DNA from: Anaspis maculata
Lineage: Eukaryota; Arthropoda; Insecta; Coleoptera; Scraptiidae
NCBI GenBank assembly: GCA_949128115.1
Contig: OX421967.1
Location: 23,576,635 to 23,640,634, forward strand
Direction of reading: 5' to 3'
Length of the DNA: 64,000 bases
This document shows positions 21,899 to 34,104 of this stretch, piece by piece. The stretch's first letter is position 1. Each line of letters begins with the position of its first letter. The notes beneath the pieces were generated by a model. The model did no database searches. It was not told where the DNA came from and worked only from the letters and a program-made list of their open reading frames with translations. The translations under genes were made by a program, and so were the position numbers.

Positions 21899-23342
21899 TA
21901 CAAGAAAAATAGATTTCAACCTCGGAAAAAATATGGACGTCCTGAAAATTTTATATTTTGTTCAGAACTGAGTGCTCTACAACATATCCAAAATCGCCAA
22001 AAATCGCACCCGGGGGTTTTGAGTTATTGGAGGGGGGGTAAAAAATTGCAGGTAAAAATGGAGGGGATGGAACCCGTCAATCCATTGGATGCGAATACAT
22101 TATAGTTCGACGTATCATATCCCATTGATACTATTTTGGCATAAAAAGTGTCCATCATTGTTGAAGGGGAGTAGTGGGGGGGCGAAGCTCTGCTAGGTGG
22201 TCGAATTTGTTTTTATAGCCATGTAGAACCGATCACGACAAGTTTGGTATCTTTTCCAACTAAATTCAATCTTCTGAACTCATATTCGATGTGTAAATCT
22301 AAATGAAAACAAGTTTGAACAAGTTATTTTGAGAAAACTTGTTTTTTCTTTGACAATTTTGACGAATTTTTGTTTTACTGTTGGAGGCGTTCATTTTTAG
22401 ATAATTTCCAGGGACCATTAAATTGAAGTGTATTCTCCACAAAAATCATCCACCCGTTGTATAATTTTGTTTCTCAAGTTTAAAAAATCGATTTGAACTT
22501 GAGCCGGCGCGAAGCGTCGCACACAAGCGGAATTTCAAAAAATCGTGGACAGAATTAAATTTTAATTTTTCTTACTTTTTTTGCAGGAATTCGCTTAAAA
22601 TAGCTAGATTGAATGTAATTCTTCAGTAATCACCAAAAAAAACTTTTTTTTTGTGAACAGAAACAAAATAAATGTTTTAGAACGTCGCGTAGACCTCATG
22701 GAAAAATTATTTCGTATAAAATGTTGTTTTGACACGTAGATTTGGTTGAAAATCCAGTATATTGTAGATATTCAATAAAGTATCAGATGATCCTATAGCT
22801 AAATTCCATTTAATTGATTCCGAGTTTAGCGAGTAGGGCGGAGAGAAGGTGTATTTCCAGTTATTCGGCGAAAATTTTGTAATTTACGTAACTGGTCCAA
22901 TACCAAGCTCCAGATTACAGGAAAAATAGTGGAAAAAAGTCTCCTTGGGTTGATGAGGGTAGTAAGTGGGGTTTCAAAATTTATTGACTTTACATTCTCC
23001 AAAACAGCTCTGTCAAAATTATTAAAAGATTTTCTCACTATCTTTCCTATACCTCCTTCACAGCTTGTGTTGGACAAGTTTCACTACTTTTGAGAATCAA
23101 TAATTTTTTTGGTTTTCGATGACAAGTCCTGGTCGTCACATCCGGTAACTTGTTTGATTTGGCTCAGCAAATGGCTTGCACTTATCCATGAAGTTAGGAG
23201 CTTGACAAAATTGTAAGATACGAACTAGATTATTTTTTTGCTACGCCTACGGTAATAAACTCTGATCGGGAATCTAAAATTAAAGTATTGGTTGAAAAAA
23301 ACTAAATTTTTGTCTTTATAATTGAGAATTGAGGAACACATA

Positions 23343-23700
23343 CAGGGTGTTACACTTTTTTTGTCAATATTTCAGGAGATAGTAGAGTATCAAAAAATAT
23401 GTGGACTTTCTCGAAAAAAAAAAAAACATCGGAAACGCATTATAACGGAGATAGAAGTTTTCAAAGTTGAGTTTTGCAAAGGATTTTTTTTTATTACTTC
23501 GAGTTCAATCAATGAATTTTTGATAAAATTTAGTACACATCATAAGTTGATGTATGCATACAAGATGGTCATATTGGTTTTTGTCACATCTCGAAAATTG
23601 TAACTTTTTATTTTTTATTATTTTTCTTTTATTTGCGAAACTACTTATTTTTCGATGCTTTACCATATTCTCAAATATTAAAAAAAAGTGGAACACTCTG
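23343..23700. mobile_element. TA-flanked CAGGGTG MITE, 358 bp
   Basis: TIRs CAGGGTGTTACACTTTTTTT and its near-complement (ending AACACTCTG) are flanked by TA at 23341-23342 and 23701-23702. The element is nested inside the 3.5 kb foldback. Confidence 0.75.
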
Positions 23701-24329
23701 TATAGGAGAAGCGGTTCAATAGAACCAAGTTTTCAAATTTGGTCAAAATTCGAGTGGTGCGTTATTTTGCGATTTTATGTACTCCAAAGTCAACAAAAAA
23801 ATTAGTTTCTCGTAATATAGCAAGTTATAGCAAAATATGTTGCCTGGAACATGTACAGTATACATTTTGGCTTATAAAAATATAAAAATCGCTGCTCGAT
23901 CGTGCTCGATAGGATACTTTTTGTCTACAGGTAAACAAAAATTCACTTTTTTCGAAGATTGAAAACTCTACTTCAAATATTATTTTTTGGGGATGACCAG
24001 TGGATATTTTCCAATGAAATATCTATATGTAAATGTAATACAGACCTCCTGCTATAGACTCCATATATTTGGATTGGATAAATTCACATGGCAATGCGTC
24101 GAGGGCCATTCGAAACGAGTAAGAAAAAGTCCAAAACTGATAACTGGTGACAGCTTTTTTTCAGCATGAACTTCATATCGCTGTATCTTTTTTATCCTTG
24201 CACCTGTTAAGCTGAGGGTACCTGATAATTATAGCTAGATTATCCAAGAATATTTCAAAGTGGATAGTTCCTGATCAACTCAATATTTTTATTTTTGGTT
24301 TTTGTCCACGATTTTTTGAAATTCCGCCT

Positions 24330-24740
24330 GTGTGCGTCGTCTACTACTGACCAGAACACTACAGCATGCACCTTTAAATGAAAACATCTCAAACTATTGA
24401 AGAAATAGCAACTCATCTTCGAAAATTGGAGGATCTGTGGAGAATTGAATTTGCTATAACATAAACAAAATCGCCATGAATCGCACTGCAGGGTTTTGAG
24501 TTATTTAAGTGGGGAGGTAACAGTTCATCGAGTGTGAATCCTGTCAAAGTGTTATCCTTCTCCTCGAATAACTCAAAATCCTGCATCGCGATTCATGGCG
24601 ATTTTGTTCATGTTATAGGGAATTAAGTTCTGCACAAATCCTCCAATTTTCAAAGATGAGTTGTCATTTCTTCAATAGTTTGAAGTGTTTTCATTTAAAG
24701 GTGCATGCTGTAGTGTTCTGGTCAGTAGTAGACGACGCGC
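24330..24740. repeat. Inner palindrome of the Rph-upstream foldback
   Basis: ACTACTGACCAGAACACTAC on the left is mirrored by its complement near 24713-24732, with GATGAGTTG and AATTGGAGG landmarks closer to the centre. It can form a long hairpin. Confidence 0.7.
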
Positions 24741-25471
24741 CGTGCCGGCTCAAGCTCAAATCGATTTTTTAAACTCGAGAAACAAAATTATACATCGAGT
24801 GGATGATTTTTGTGGAAAATACACTTCAATTGAATGGTCCCTCAAAATTTTCTGGAAATCAACACCTCCAACAGTGGAAAAAAAATTCGTCAAAATTGTC
24901 AAAGAAAAAACAGGTTTTCTCAAGTTAACTTGTTCAAACTTGTTTTGATTCAAATTTACACATCGGATACGAGTTCAGGAGATTGAATTTAGTCGGAAAA
25001 GATGCCAAACTTATCGTGATCGGTTCTACATGGCCAAAAAAACAAAATGGACCACCTAGCAGAGCTTCGCCCCCCCCCCACTACTCCCCTGGAACAACGA
25101 TGGACACTTTTTGTGCCAAAATGGTATCAAGGGGATATGATACGTCGAACTATAATGTATTTGCATCCAATGGATTGACGGGTTCCATCCCCTCCATTTT
25201 TATCTGCAATTTTTTACCCCCCCTCCAATAACTCAAAACCCCCGGGTGCGATTTTTGGCGATTTTGGATATGTTGTAGAGCACTCAATTCTGAACAGAAT
25301 ATCAAATTTTCATGACGTCCATATTTATTCCGAGGTTTTGCCGATTTTTTTACTATTTTTCCTGTACTATATTATATAAGTTGTATTTTCGAGAACAGTA
25401 AGTCGTGCATCTATTGGAGAGCTAAATTTATTTTTAGATTAAAAACCGGATGGAGCGTCAAAACTGCTACC

Positions 25472-25631
25472 ATGGCCTACCACGGCGGCAACATCAACCA
25501 ACCCCTAGGACCCGAAGAACAAGCCGCTATCGTGGACGTCATCAAGCGGGCGGAAGAAGTCGAAATGACGGAACAAGAACGCGTCGGCCGCCTAATTGAG
25601 CGTCTCGACAACATGCGACGCAACGCTTTGG
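25472..25631 (+). CDS. Rph: Rph coding exon 1: N-terminal Rab-binding helix
   Basis: The ATG sits in a good context (taccATGG). Residues 1-53 include LGPEEQAAIVDVIKRAEEVE and EQERVGRLIERLDNMRRNA, the amphipathic helix that in rabphilin and other Rab3/27 effectors packs on the switch regions of the Rab GTPase. The exon ends in phase 1 at ttg-g|gtaatt, and its last base completes a glycine codon with exon 2. The N-terminus is shorter than in vertebrate rabphilin. An in-frame upstream extension in an unseen 5' exon cannot be excluded. Confidence 0.93.
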
Positions 25632-25806
25632 GTAATTCATCAGAAAAATTGTTTCTTTCAATTCATTAACTTTTTTTTGTTAATATATTTTTACTAATTT
25701 GTGTACCCACCTATATTCTTTCACAACATGTTCAGTAGGTACTTGAAATATCATAAAAGTACAAATTCCGGAAAGTGGATGAAAATTGAATGAAGTATTT
25801 TATTAG

Positions 25807-25945
25807 GTCGCAACCCTTCTCAGTGCCTACTTTGCGGTGATGGATTTGGCCTCGTGATGGGCGCCCACAAGGTGGTCTGCATGGACTGTCGCCGTTTGGT
25901 ATGCCAAAAATGCGCCATAGAATCCTATACCACTAAAAATACTTG
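25807..25945 (+). CDS. Rph: Rph coding exon 2: first part of FYVE-type zinc finger
   Basis: The exon follows ttattag|gt after a 175-bp intron and ends acttg|gtaag. It encodes residues 54-100 with the first six zinc ligands as CLLC (60, 63), CMDC (78, 81) and CQKC (86, 89). The spacing matches the rabphilin FYVE-related zinc finger, which binds Rab rather than phosphoinositide and lacks the basic RR/KHCR signature of true FYVE domains. Confidence 0.95.
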
Positions 25946-26476
25946 GTAAGAAAATATCAAAACTCAAATTCACCCGGTCCTAACCAGGGACCCGGACCGG
26001 ACCGATTTTGGACCGAAAACCGGACCGGAACCGTAATTTTTATCTGGACCCGAACCGAAACTGAACCCATATTTCATGTTTTATAAATTTTAGGGAACGA
26101 ACCCGAACCCTTAACACATTTTTCGGTTTTTTCGGGTTTTTTTCGGTTCTCGTCGGAATTTTTTTTTCGCGTTTTACTTTAGGTCTTGCTCTGTAAATAA
26201 TCAATTAAATAATTGTATTATCGTTACGCAATACCTACGCTTATCCACCACCAACGAGGAGATGGGCACATTCGCACCACTACCGACTGACCTCTCACCC
26301 CGCGCCCGCCACGCACGCCTCGTGACTCCTGGGACAGCGGAACAGGCAAGAGCTTGTGAATTTCCGAATCCGCGTGAAAATCATATCATCATGGGGCGAA
26401 AAAGCACAAGTTCCAGTGCATTTTGATTTTGTGGCAGCTTAAAACAAATCTAAGTGCAATTATGCGGTGAAACTTT

Positions 26477-26961
26477 AAGGACGGAGTTGAATAATTGGTA
26501 AAATAAGCGTTGCGAAATCAATCCCGGTGGGTTTATTCCTTGACGGATTCTTACCATTTTGGTCTCTTTCGAAAGCTTAAGGTGCGTTCAGTCAGCTTAT
26601 TTAGCTGCAATTTTAGTTTTAGCCGTAAGCGCTGCATCGCTTATTGGCTGTTCCGAGGAGGCTGGTTCATAAGAGCCAATGGGCGTCGCTGCGCTTGCGA
26701 CTAAAATTAAAACTTGCGGCTGAATAAGCTGACTGAACGCACCTTTACAAAGATGTACTTTGGTTTGAGCCCATTGGCATTTCCAAAATCCAAAAATAAA
26801 AAAAAATTATGTTTGAATTCTGGAAATGCCAATGGGCTCAATCCAAAGTATGTACATCTTTGTAGATTTCGAAAAAGACCAAAATGGTAAGAATCCGTCA
26901 AGCAATAAAGCCACAGGGATTGATTTCGCAACGCTTATTTTACCGATTCAACTCCGTCCTT
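26477..26961. repeat. Foldback nested in the hAT-like element
   Basis: The ends AAGGACGGAGTTGAAT and complement are followed by matching inner arms (GTAAAATAAGCGTTGCGAAAT). The left arm is interrupted by the 165-bp MITE at 26580. No clear target duplication was found. Confidence 0.75.
26580..26744. mobile_element. Harbinger-like palindromic MITE, copy A (TTA)
   Basis: The TIR is AGGTGCGTTCAGTCAGCTTA with its complement at the other end, flanked by TTA at 26577-26579 and 26745-26747. At 165 bp it is nearly a full palindrome. TWA duplications of 3 bp are characteristic of PIF/Harbinger. Confidence 0.88.
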
Positions 26962-27054
26962 GAGGGTGAGTGTTTAGTTTAAAATGACTAATTTGTTTCC
27001 TCAAGGTAAGGGCCAGTTTTAAACTTTTACAGAAGCTGATAGCGTTATGGTGGC

Positions 27055-27214
27055 CCTACATTGAGCATCAATGAATGCTGCAGCTTTTTTAGCTGCTGAG
27101 CTCTCATTGGTTACATGTTGGTCATTGACAGAAATTTCAGGGGTCAGTTTCAAGTTCCAATCAGAACTTTGCAGCAAAAAAAAAACTGCAGCATTTGATG
27201 CTCAATGTAAGGCT
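27055..27214. repeat. Small palindromic repeat with CTACATTGAGCATCA ends
   Basis: The left end CCCTACATTGAGCATCA is mirrored by TGATGCTCAATGTAAGG on the right, with CTGCAG inside. It is probably a short MITE. The target duplication is unclear. It lies inside the hAT-like element. Confidence 0.6.
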
Positions 27215-27592
27215 AGCATTAGGTATTTAAGTGCCTGAGAAATATGTGAGTAATTGTCAGTTTGGTATCACTTGACCGTTATTTTTGAGTAAGATTTTAT
27301 ATCCACTACCTATAATTTATATTTACTTTTGAATTGAGGCCGAAAAGTGCTCAAGGTTACGCTAGGTTTAAGTTTACGTTACCAAGAATATTTTTTATGA
27401 AAAAGGCTGAAGTGATAACCTTATTTTTCCGAACCGAAAAAAACCCGTTTGGACCGAAAAAACCGGACCGGACCGGACCGAAATATTTTTAAAATGGTGT
27501 GGTCAGAACCCGAACCCAAATTTTCGATCTCGTTCCGAACCGGACCGGACCGGAACCCTTATTTCATTTGGGTCCGGGTCCCTGGTCCTAAC

Positions 27593-30513
27593 GCTAAATC
27601 GGCTTAATCGCAGTACACCATTCTATTACTCATTAAGTCATTTATCCAACTTGACGTTAAAATTTAAGGTTAAAATTAGGAAGCTTCAGAAATATTTGTC
27701 CAACATTTTGGCAGGTGCTTTAGCACGTATTAGGTGCCTGCTGGCTTATACGTTGATTTGTTTAACTAATCTGGTTGTCTTAATATGACAATAACATTAG
27801 TAATTTCCATGCACAGTTTGACAGTTTGTCAACTAGATTGACAGATGTTTTGCTCTTTTACACGATGGCAAATACAATATGAGACAAATAATATTGAGCC
27901 AAAACGGTTATTGCGTGTGAATATCAGAATGAATCAATCCAGACCAAAATAAATAAGTATTAGAAGTACCTACCCACCATAATCGACAGTATCGATGTTG
28001 ATAACGGAGTACATATTGATAATTTTCTAATTACTACAAATCACAAAAAACAATATCGAGCAATTATCTAGATATGCGGACACCATCTCTATAGAGTTCA
28101 ATCCACCGGGCACGAAACTCTTTTGATTGCTGATTTTGAACATATTCTGATATAGATAATATTTTTATGAAAGAAACCATCTTCATGAACTTACTTTTTC
28201 CAAGTTGAATGAAGTCTTTGTGCTTTCTCCACTCTACATAGTTTCTCTTTTGGTAGTACCTATACCTAATGAGTAATAATAGGTACAACAACTGAATAAC
28301 AAACATTTCACAAATCTGCGGGCGTCAGTTTTATAAAGTTTATTCGTCAGGTCACTCAATTTTTTTCCGCATAAATGAACTAAATAATTACAATAATTGA
28401 ATCGTGAGCTATTCTTGGTAGTGTTTAATTTAAAACGAGATTTTTGGTCGTCAGCTTCATGGAATTACTACAACTACATACAATCCTTGCTGTAATCTAT
28501 TCCAAGCTTGAAAAAAACACAGCTTGCCATGATTCGAGTTTAGTTGGTATCCTTGATTTTTGATGTTTAATGTCATCTTGATAGGTGCTAATAGTATAGG
28601 CGATTAACCTTATTGGGGAAAATGGCCGTTTCGTCGAGGAAGTATTAGGGGATTGATTTTTAGAACTGGTGTAAGTTGCCGTCCGGCAACGGCGGTGGTT
28701 ACGTCAATTGGTGGCATGTCAAAACTGTCACTTTGCTGTCTTGTGCAGTACGCTACAAGCAAACTTTCGTTCCTGTGAACCCTTGGGACCCCATAGGCTC
28801 GTTATTGGGCCCCATGTTGATGACCAGCGTCGTCGCAGACCTTTCTCTAAATCATCCATAGCTTCCGCCCAAGGAAGAGCAACAGACTCTGTCACACCCG
28901 CACGGAGGGAAACACACAAGCCCGTCGACCAGCCTGCCAGCCAAGAAAAAATCACCTCGGGCTGGCCGTGCAGAGTCAACCACCACCTACCTTTTTTCCT
29001 CGCTTTTTTCTAAAGATTTCCTGCTTCGACTTCAGCTGGAGATCCGCATTTTTCATTCTAACAAGCTCGCCGTAGCTACCTCTGTGTTCGCGACGTAAAC
29101 GTTGTCTTTTTTATCGCAATAATGTAGTGCATTGCTGGGGGCGTAGTCTTTCAGCTGCGCACCTCTGGAGCTAGATCTACAAACCTACTAAATACGCTAA
29201 CCATAACATGAAATAAGAGAGACAAATGCAAACTCCTTTTTCAGATTATTTCTACTTGTCAAATTTCCATGTCAATATGTGGGTATTACAGGTATCCACT
29301 AGTGCCCACCTAGGCTACTAGACGTCGGAGTATGTTTTCCTCGCAGAAACGTCCTCGACGATCAAGTACCGAGCTCTACACCAGGTGGCGTTTTTTAAAT
29401 GTAAATCTAGGGAACCTAATTATCACGCGACCGGTCGGCCGGCGTAAGGGTACCGCATTCTGGCCGAGCGTTTGTTTTCCGATCGGCCTCACGGAGTTAG
29501 GGACTGACGTCTGTCGGCCTCACGGAAGGCCATAGGCGTCCGTCTCAACGGGCTCCAGCTGTCAAGAGCGTGTTTATTTTGGATTTAGGTGTACAAATTC
29601 GTGTGAGTGGTGGATATGACTTGCCCGATGAGTTTCAAAACACGTCTTTTATGCCGCTATATGAATGAAATTTTCATGTATGTTCGGTTGCGGACATCAA
29701 GCAACAGCACCGGACCCCGCAAATTTCCTTTTCTCTCCGCTCATGATAAATTTTGACACAGCTGAATTTTAGCCCCTCCCATCGGCCCTTAGCAACGGAT
29801 GATTGCGTAGCCCTTGTACAGCCAAAGCTGTCGATAATCTAGCAACCCTATGTAAATCGCCTATAGTGCTAGGTGAGAATTTGTGTCCCTAAAACATGAA
29901 ACCTGAATTACGCTGTATTGTTAAATTTTCATTCTAGAGACCACGTTGCCGGTTTGCTCACTGACCTGAACCACTTTCATTCGGCCAAGATTACAGATCA
30001 TGATTCTGGAACAGAAAGTGAATTGACGTGAATTTTTGACCTACGAGGTCCCTTGCTCGTAAAAATCTTGCGTAAAAATCTGTGAATCTTACCTCACCTT
30101 ACCTTCACCTTCATCACTTTACCGCGCCTCTCGGTTGATAGTGAAGGGCTATCCCATAATCACCTGCGACGAAATCGCACTGGGGTGCTAGAAATGCGTC
30201 TTACTCGGTCGTTTTCGAAAATATATTGTTGCAATCACATCTTGTGCTTATATTTTTGCTACTGTTGCACCTTCCAACACTTCTCACTACTCAAAGTAAT
30301 TTTCTTTCAGCATCAATTTCAAAACAAGCCTGGTACGTGAACTAGAGCTGAAGCTACATGGGGAGTGTTGAACTTCGAATAAGTTAATTTTGAACATAAT
30401 TTTCTCAAAGGTGCTCGGGTATTTGATACCTGATTTGCACTTCTGAAGTTTCGTCACTCTTCCACTCTAATGTGTCCTGAACACTGAACAACTAATCATG
30501 GCTTTGAGTACTA
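27593..30513. other. Rph intron 2, low-information stretch
   Basis: This is AT-rich intron with no gene recognised. At 28075-28200 there is a diverged copy of the dispersed GGACACCATCTCTATAG repeat. A GC-richer patch (28670-29010, 29300-29560) has overlapping short frames on both strands, none recognisable. Confidence 0.5.
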
Positions 30514-30515
30514 TA

Positions 30516-32305
30516 CAGGGTGATTCATGAGTGACCTTACATAGGCTAATGGGAGATAGAGGACTTCGACGCGAGTCAGGATCCACTGAAGAAATTTTGT
30601 TTTCTCCATTGGTTACGAAGAAGATACAGGGTGTTTTGTGAGTTTCGTATGAAACTTTGATAAGCGATATTTCTGAAACGGCAGAGATGTTTTCTTGAAA
30701 TTCACCAGTAATATTGTCAAAGGTCACCGTCGTCTTACCTTTTCATGGCTTCTATCCGGGACATTCTGATATGCCCGAATACCGGACGATCGTTGCCTCT
30801 AACTGGGTGGCATAGGATTTCACTCCACTCGCTTGGCTTTTTAGTACATTTCGGTATTCTAATGAGTGGCGCAAATAACCCAGCAAGGGGAACGTTTGAG
30901 ACGTTTATTAAACATTAAAGATCATCGAAAATAAACGAAGTATAATAATTGAATGACTAGAGTAAAGTACTTACATTATACACAACATCCCGTCGACCCC
31001 GTACATCGCAACGAACCGCAGTCTCGCACAACCACCACACCATCAGCCCCGACCAAAAAGAGGCCTTCCTCTGTGTCTCCAAAGGTTTTATCACCTGGGT
31101 TCATTCTTCACCCCTCCTTTGGATTTTTCCATGGAGGTCGGTGGACGGTGTAGATTGTGCCGGATGTGATGATTCTGCTCATCTTTCCAAAAGTTGCAAC
31201 TTTGCGTTCCCGGATCATTGCTATGCGAGAGGTACAACATACTTATATTTACTGTATCGGGTGCGCCGTAAGTCGGTTACACCGAGACATACCGGGTGAA
31301 TCCTACGTTCAAATTGTCATTTCCGACAATATTTCTCTATTGGATCTTACCCTGAAGCCATACTGGGTAAGTCAAAATCCAGGGCCGGGATTGAAAAAAG
31401 GTGCCCCTTTTTTATTTGATCAAAAAGTATATTTTCTGACCGCTCTCCTAAAAAACTGCTATCGGATTCGAAAAGCTGAGGAAAAATGCTTCAAGAATCA
31501 CTTCAATTTAAATGGCACACCTAAACCGTTTCGACATAAAAATTGAAAGTGAAATTTATGGGTAAGTTTCCATTTTTGACCGGACATAATCGACTCATTG
31601 TTTGATTGAATTCATTCAAATTCATTTCTTAGCTTGTCTCTGTGGAATAGAAGAGCTCGGTAGGGAAAAAATTTCATAGCCGAAGATTTTTTAGACGACC
31701 AATTCTGAGTCTAATTTTGGTTTCACTTTCGATTTTGTCATTGAAAAAAATGGTCGACTCAGGAATTTTTCTTTTAACCAAGCTCTTCTATTCAACAGAG
31801 ACAAACCAAAAATGAGTTTTGATGAATTCAATCAAACAATGAGTCGATTAAGTCCGGTCGAAAATGGGAAGTCACCCACGTATTTTACTTTTAATTTTGT
31901 TGTCGAAACGGTTTGGGTGTGCCATCTAAATTGAAGAGTGATTTTTAAAGCATTTTTCCTTAGCTCTTTGAATCCGATAGCAGTTTTTGAGAAAAGCGAT
32001 CAGAAAATGTACTTTTTGATGAAACAAAAAGAGGGCATCTTTTTTCTAGCCCGGCCCTGGATTTTGACTTACCCGGTATGGCTTCGGGATAAGTTCCAAT
32101 AGAGAAATATTACTGGTGAATTTCAACAAAATACCTCTGGCTGTTTCAGAAATATCGCATTTATCAAAGTTTCATACGAAACACACAAAACACCCTGTAT
32201 CTTCGTAACCATTGAAGAAAAAAAAATTTCTTCAGTGGATCCTGACTCGCCTCAAAGTCCTCTATCTCCCATTAGCCTATGTAAGGTCACTCATGAATCA
32301 CCCTG
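30516..32305. mobile_element. CAGGGTGATTCATG foldback, interrupted by a solo LTR
   Basis: Ends CAGGGTGATTCATGAGTGACC and near-complement; TA precedes the left end, and TT (mutated) follows the right. Arms match over several hundred bases, including a second inner palindrome with CCATACTGGGTAAGTC (about 31330-32112). The left arm alone contains 614 extra bases, which are the solo LTR at 30715-31328. Confidence 0.75.
30715..31328. mobile_element. Solo LTR, 614 bp, ATAT duplication, inside a palindrome arm
   Basis: It begins TGTCAAAGG, ends CCGACA and is flanked by ATAT (30711-30714 and 31329-31332). The opposite palindrome arm, at about 32110, preserves the uninterrupted site (GAGAAATATTACTGG), which confirms both the insertion and the 4-bp duplication. 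AATAAA occurs near 30930. TG...CA ends with a 4-bp duplication fit a Ty3/gypsy-type LTR. Confidence 0.78.
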
Positions 32306-32771
32306 TTTACCGGATGTCCCAGGAATGATAAAACGTACTTAACTTTAGACTTTTTTATTGTTTTATTTATCCTTGCGCAAATTATTTTTCCAAATTCGGA
32401 TCCATGACACCACAGATATCGCTTTTTTCATTTTTTTGTCCATTTCAGAAAAATCTTCCTGAGGTGAGTGACAGAAATAATTAAAAAACAAGAGTCGAAT
32501 CTCCAAGAATACCTACTCTCGATTATTTTAGGTAAGAAGTCTGAGACACCCTTGTATAATGTAGATTTCAAAAGTAATTTTGTGTCCACCTTCATTGGAT
32601 TCAATCCCCACGTCACCGACTCTCAATAATCTTCCATCTCCCATGTAATTCTGAAAATCATGCTGAATTTATATCCAAAGTTTTTTATAAATAAAATATT
32701 GAGTCACTGGAAGAGCTGTATTATCTTCACCAACAATAACCGAACAAATTCATAATTACTTTACATTGTAT
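32306..32771. other. Intron 2 filler between foldback and LTR
   Basis: AT-rich, no features recognised. Confidence 0.4.
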
Positions 32772-33302
32772 TGTTACGTATTTCGCGTACGGCTTCGAAT
32801 ATAATTGAGACGATCGTTTTAAAACACACACTGTTTATTACTGCGTACTGCAATAAATACACGCCCACAATTATTTACTTGGGAATATCGCTGTGATTAC
32901 AACTCGCTTTCAATCCGCTCGCTACCACTTTGCATTCCAATGCAATACTGCCCGTGAGCTGGCAGTTGATGCCTTATACATATAGGCCTCTGAATAGTGT
33001 TCCCGAACTTTTCATCATCTTCCAGCAAATTCGACAGTGACCCGGCATACGATTTTCTAGGCGACTCCCGAATAATCCCACACATTTCGCATATAATTCT
33101 GCCGTGCTCCAGAGCCGGCGCCGCCGCCAAATGGATAGATAGATGTGTCTTGATCAGGCGTTGGAGTCTCCATGTATTTCAATGCCATCACGTATACTCT
33201 AGAAATGTCCAGAGCTCCGCGCATTTGTACACTGCGGCTGTGGAAGAGAGTCTAGAAAGATCGCGTGTTTTACAGATTGTACAGGAATCGTCGCTCGTAG
33301 CA
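32772..33302 (-). mobile_element. Probable solo LTR, minus orientation
   Basis: It starts TGTTACGTATTTCGCG on the plus strand and ends CGTAGCA, with near-matching four-base flanks (GTAT/GTAG). On the minus strand it contains AGTAATAAACAGTGTG, a poly(A) signal block shared with the LTRs at 34885-35378 and 59637-60147. Boundaries are moderately certain. Confidence 0.6.
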
Positions 33303-33388
33303 GTAGGTATTTATGCCGAAATTATAAAAAATCAAAACGGTTATTGCATTATACACAGCAAGCGGTACTCTTTGCTATAAGAATAGTA

Positions 33389-33508
33389 CCGTATGATCAA
33401 AAAACTTTTCCACTTGCGGTAGGCTGTGGCCTGGTCATGGCAGGCAAACGAGGCTGATTTTGGCCAGGACACAGCCTACCGCAAGTAGAAAAGTTTTTGA
33501 TCATACGG
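33389..33508. mobile_element. 120-bp TA-flanked palindromic MITE
   Basis: Ends CCGTATGATCAAAAA and complement are flanked by TA (33387-33388, 33509-33510). CTTGCGGTAGGCTGTG is repeated in inverted form nearer the centre. Confidence 0.8.
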
Positions 33509-33510
33509 TA

Positions 33511-34104
33511 TTATTCTTTTGAGCAATAAATGATTGATTGATTGTTGCATGTAGATTGTAGGTGTCACAATAAAACTAGTCCAGACTGCAATTTGCTAAT
33601 TTGCTATAATAAAGATTACGCGGTCATAATCGACGTTGATAACGGAAAACATTTCGATATTTTTCAAATTAATAATTCAAATCGAAAGAAGGACATAAAG
33701 CTATTAGCTAAAGCTATGCGGACATCATATTCCATAGATGTCTCTTTGTCTCACAGACGACTCGTCGCAAAATAGTTTTCTTCATTTGTCTCAGCTTTGA
33801 TGAGCCCTTTGTATTTATTTTCTCGTTGCTTTTCGAACTCTAGTAAGCTCCCTTATGCCTTGAATTGTTTTGCCATCCGTTTTATTCAAATGGGCCCTTA
33901 ATAGCGTATCACGCAATTACCTGCACTACAAGACTCCCAAAGAAACTCTGTGAACACCATCAAATCTAAACCACCAAGTCCACCATTCGTTTTTAATTTT
34001 GAACTAAATCTGGTGTAATAAAAAAAGTTGTACACATTTTATATTTTTGAAACTTTTTTGTCATGTATCCAAATGTACAATAGTAAACAGAGATGATTTT
34101 TAGA
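33511..34104. other. Intron 2 filler
   Basis: No gene is seen. A short open frame (33542-33775) has no recognisable domain. Part of it (GCGGACATCATATTCCATAG, about 33718) is a diverged copy of the dispersed intron repeat. Confidence 0.4.

Larger units (their letters stand above)
21901..25364. mobile_element. 3.5 kb TA-flanked foldback element upstream of Rph
   Basis: Inverted arms of about 650 bp (about 21901-22560 and 24715-25364) share CCTCGGAA, TATGGACGTCC, CACCCGGGGGTTTTGAG and GAGCCGGC landmarks. The element is flanked by TA on both sides (21899-21900, 25365-25366) and its right end is complementary to CAGGAAAAATAG. A diverged single arm recurs at 43820-44405. TA duplications and terminal palindromes fit Tc1/mariner-type non-autonomous elements. 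It carries a nested TA element (23343-23700) and an inner palindrome (24330-24740). Its right end lies 108 bp before the Rph ATG. Confidence 0.7.
25985..27584. mobile_element. hAT-like element, 1.6 kb, 8-bp duplication GTCCTAAC
   Basis: Ends CAGGGACCCGGACC and its complement are flanked by a perfect GTCCTAAC at 25977-25984 and 27585-27592, which also fits the hAT target preference nTnnnnAn. CAGGG...CCCTG termini are typical of hAT elements. GGACCGGACC-rich arms form subterminal repeats. No transposase frame is present. It lies in Rph intron 2 only 39 bp after exon 2 and contains a foldback (26477-26961) that itself contains a Harbinger-like MITE. Confidence 0.88.
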
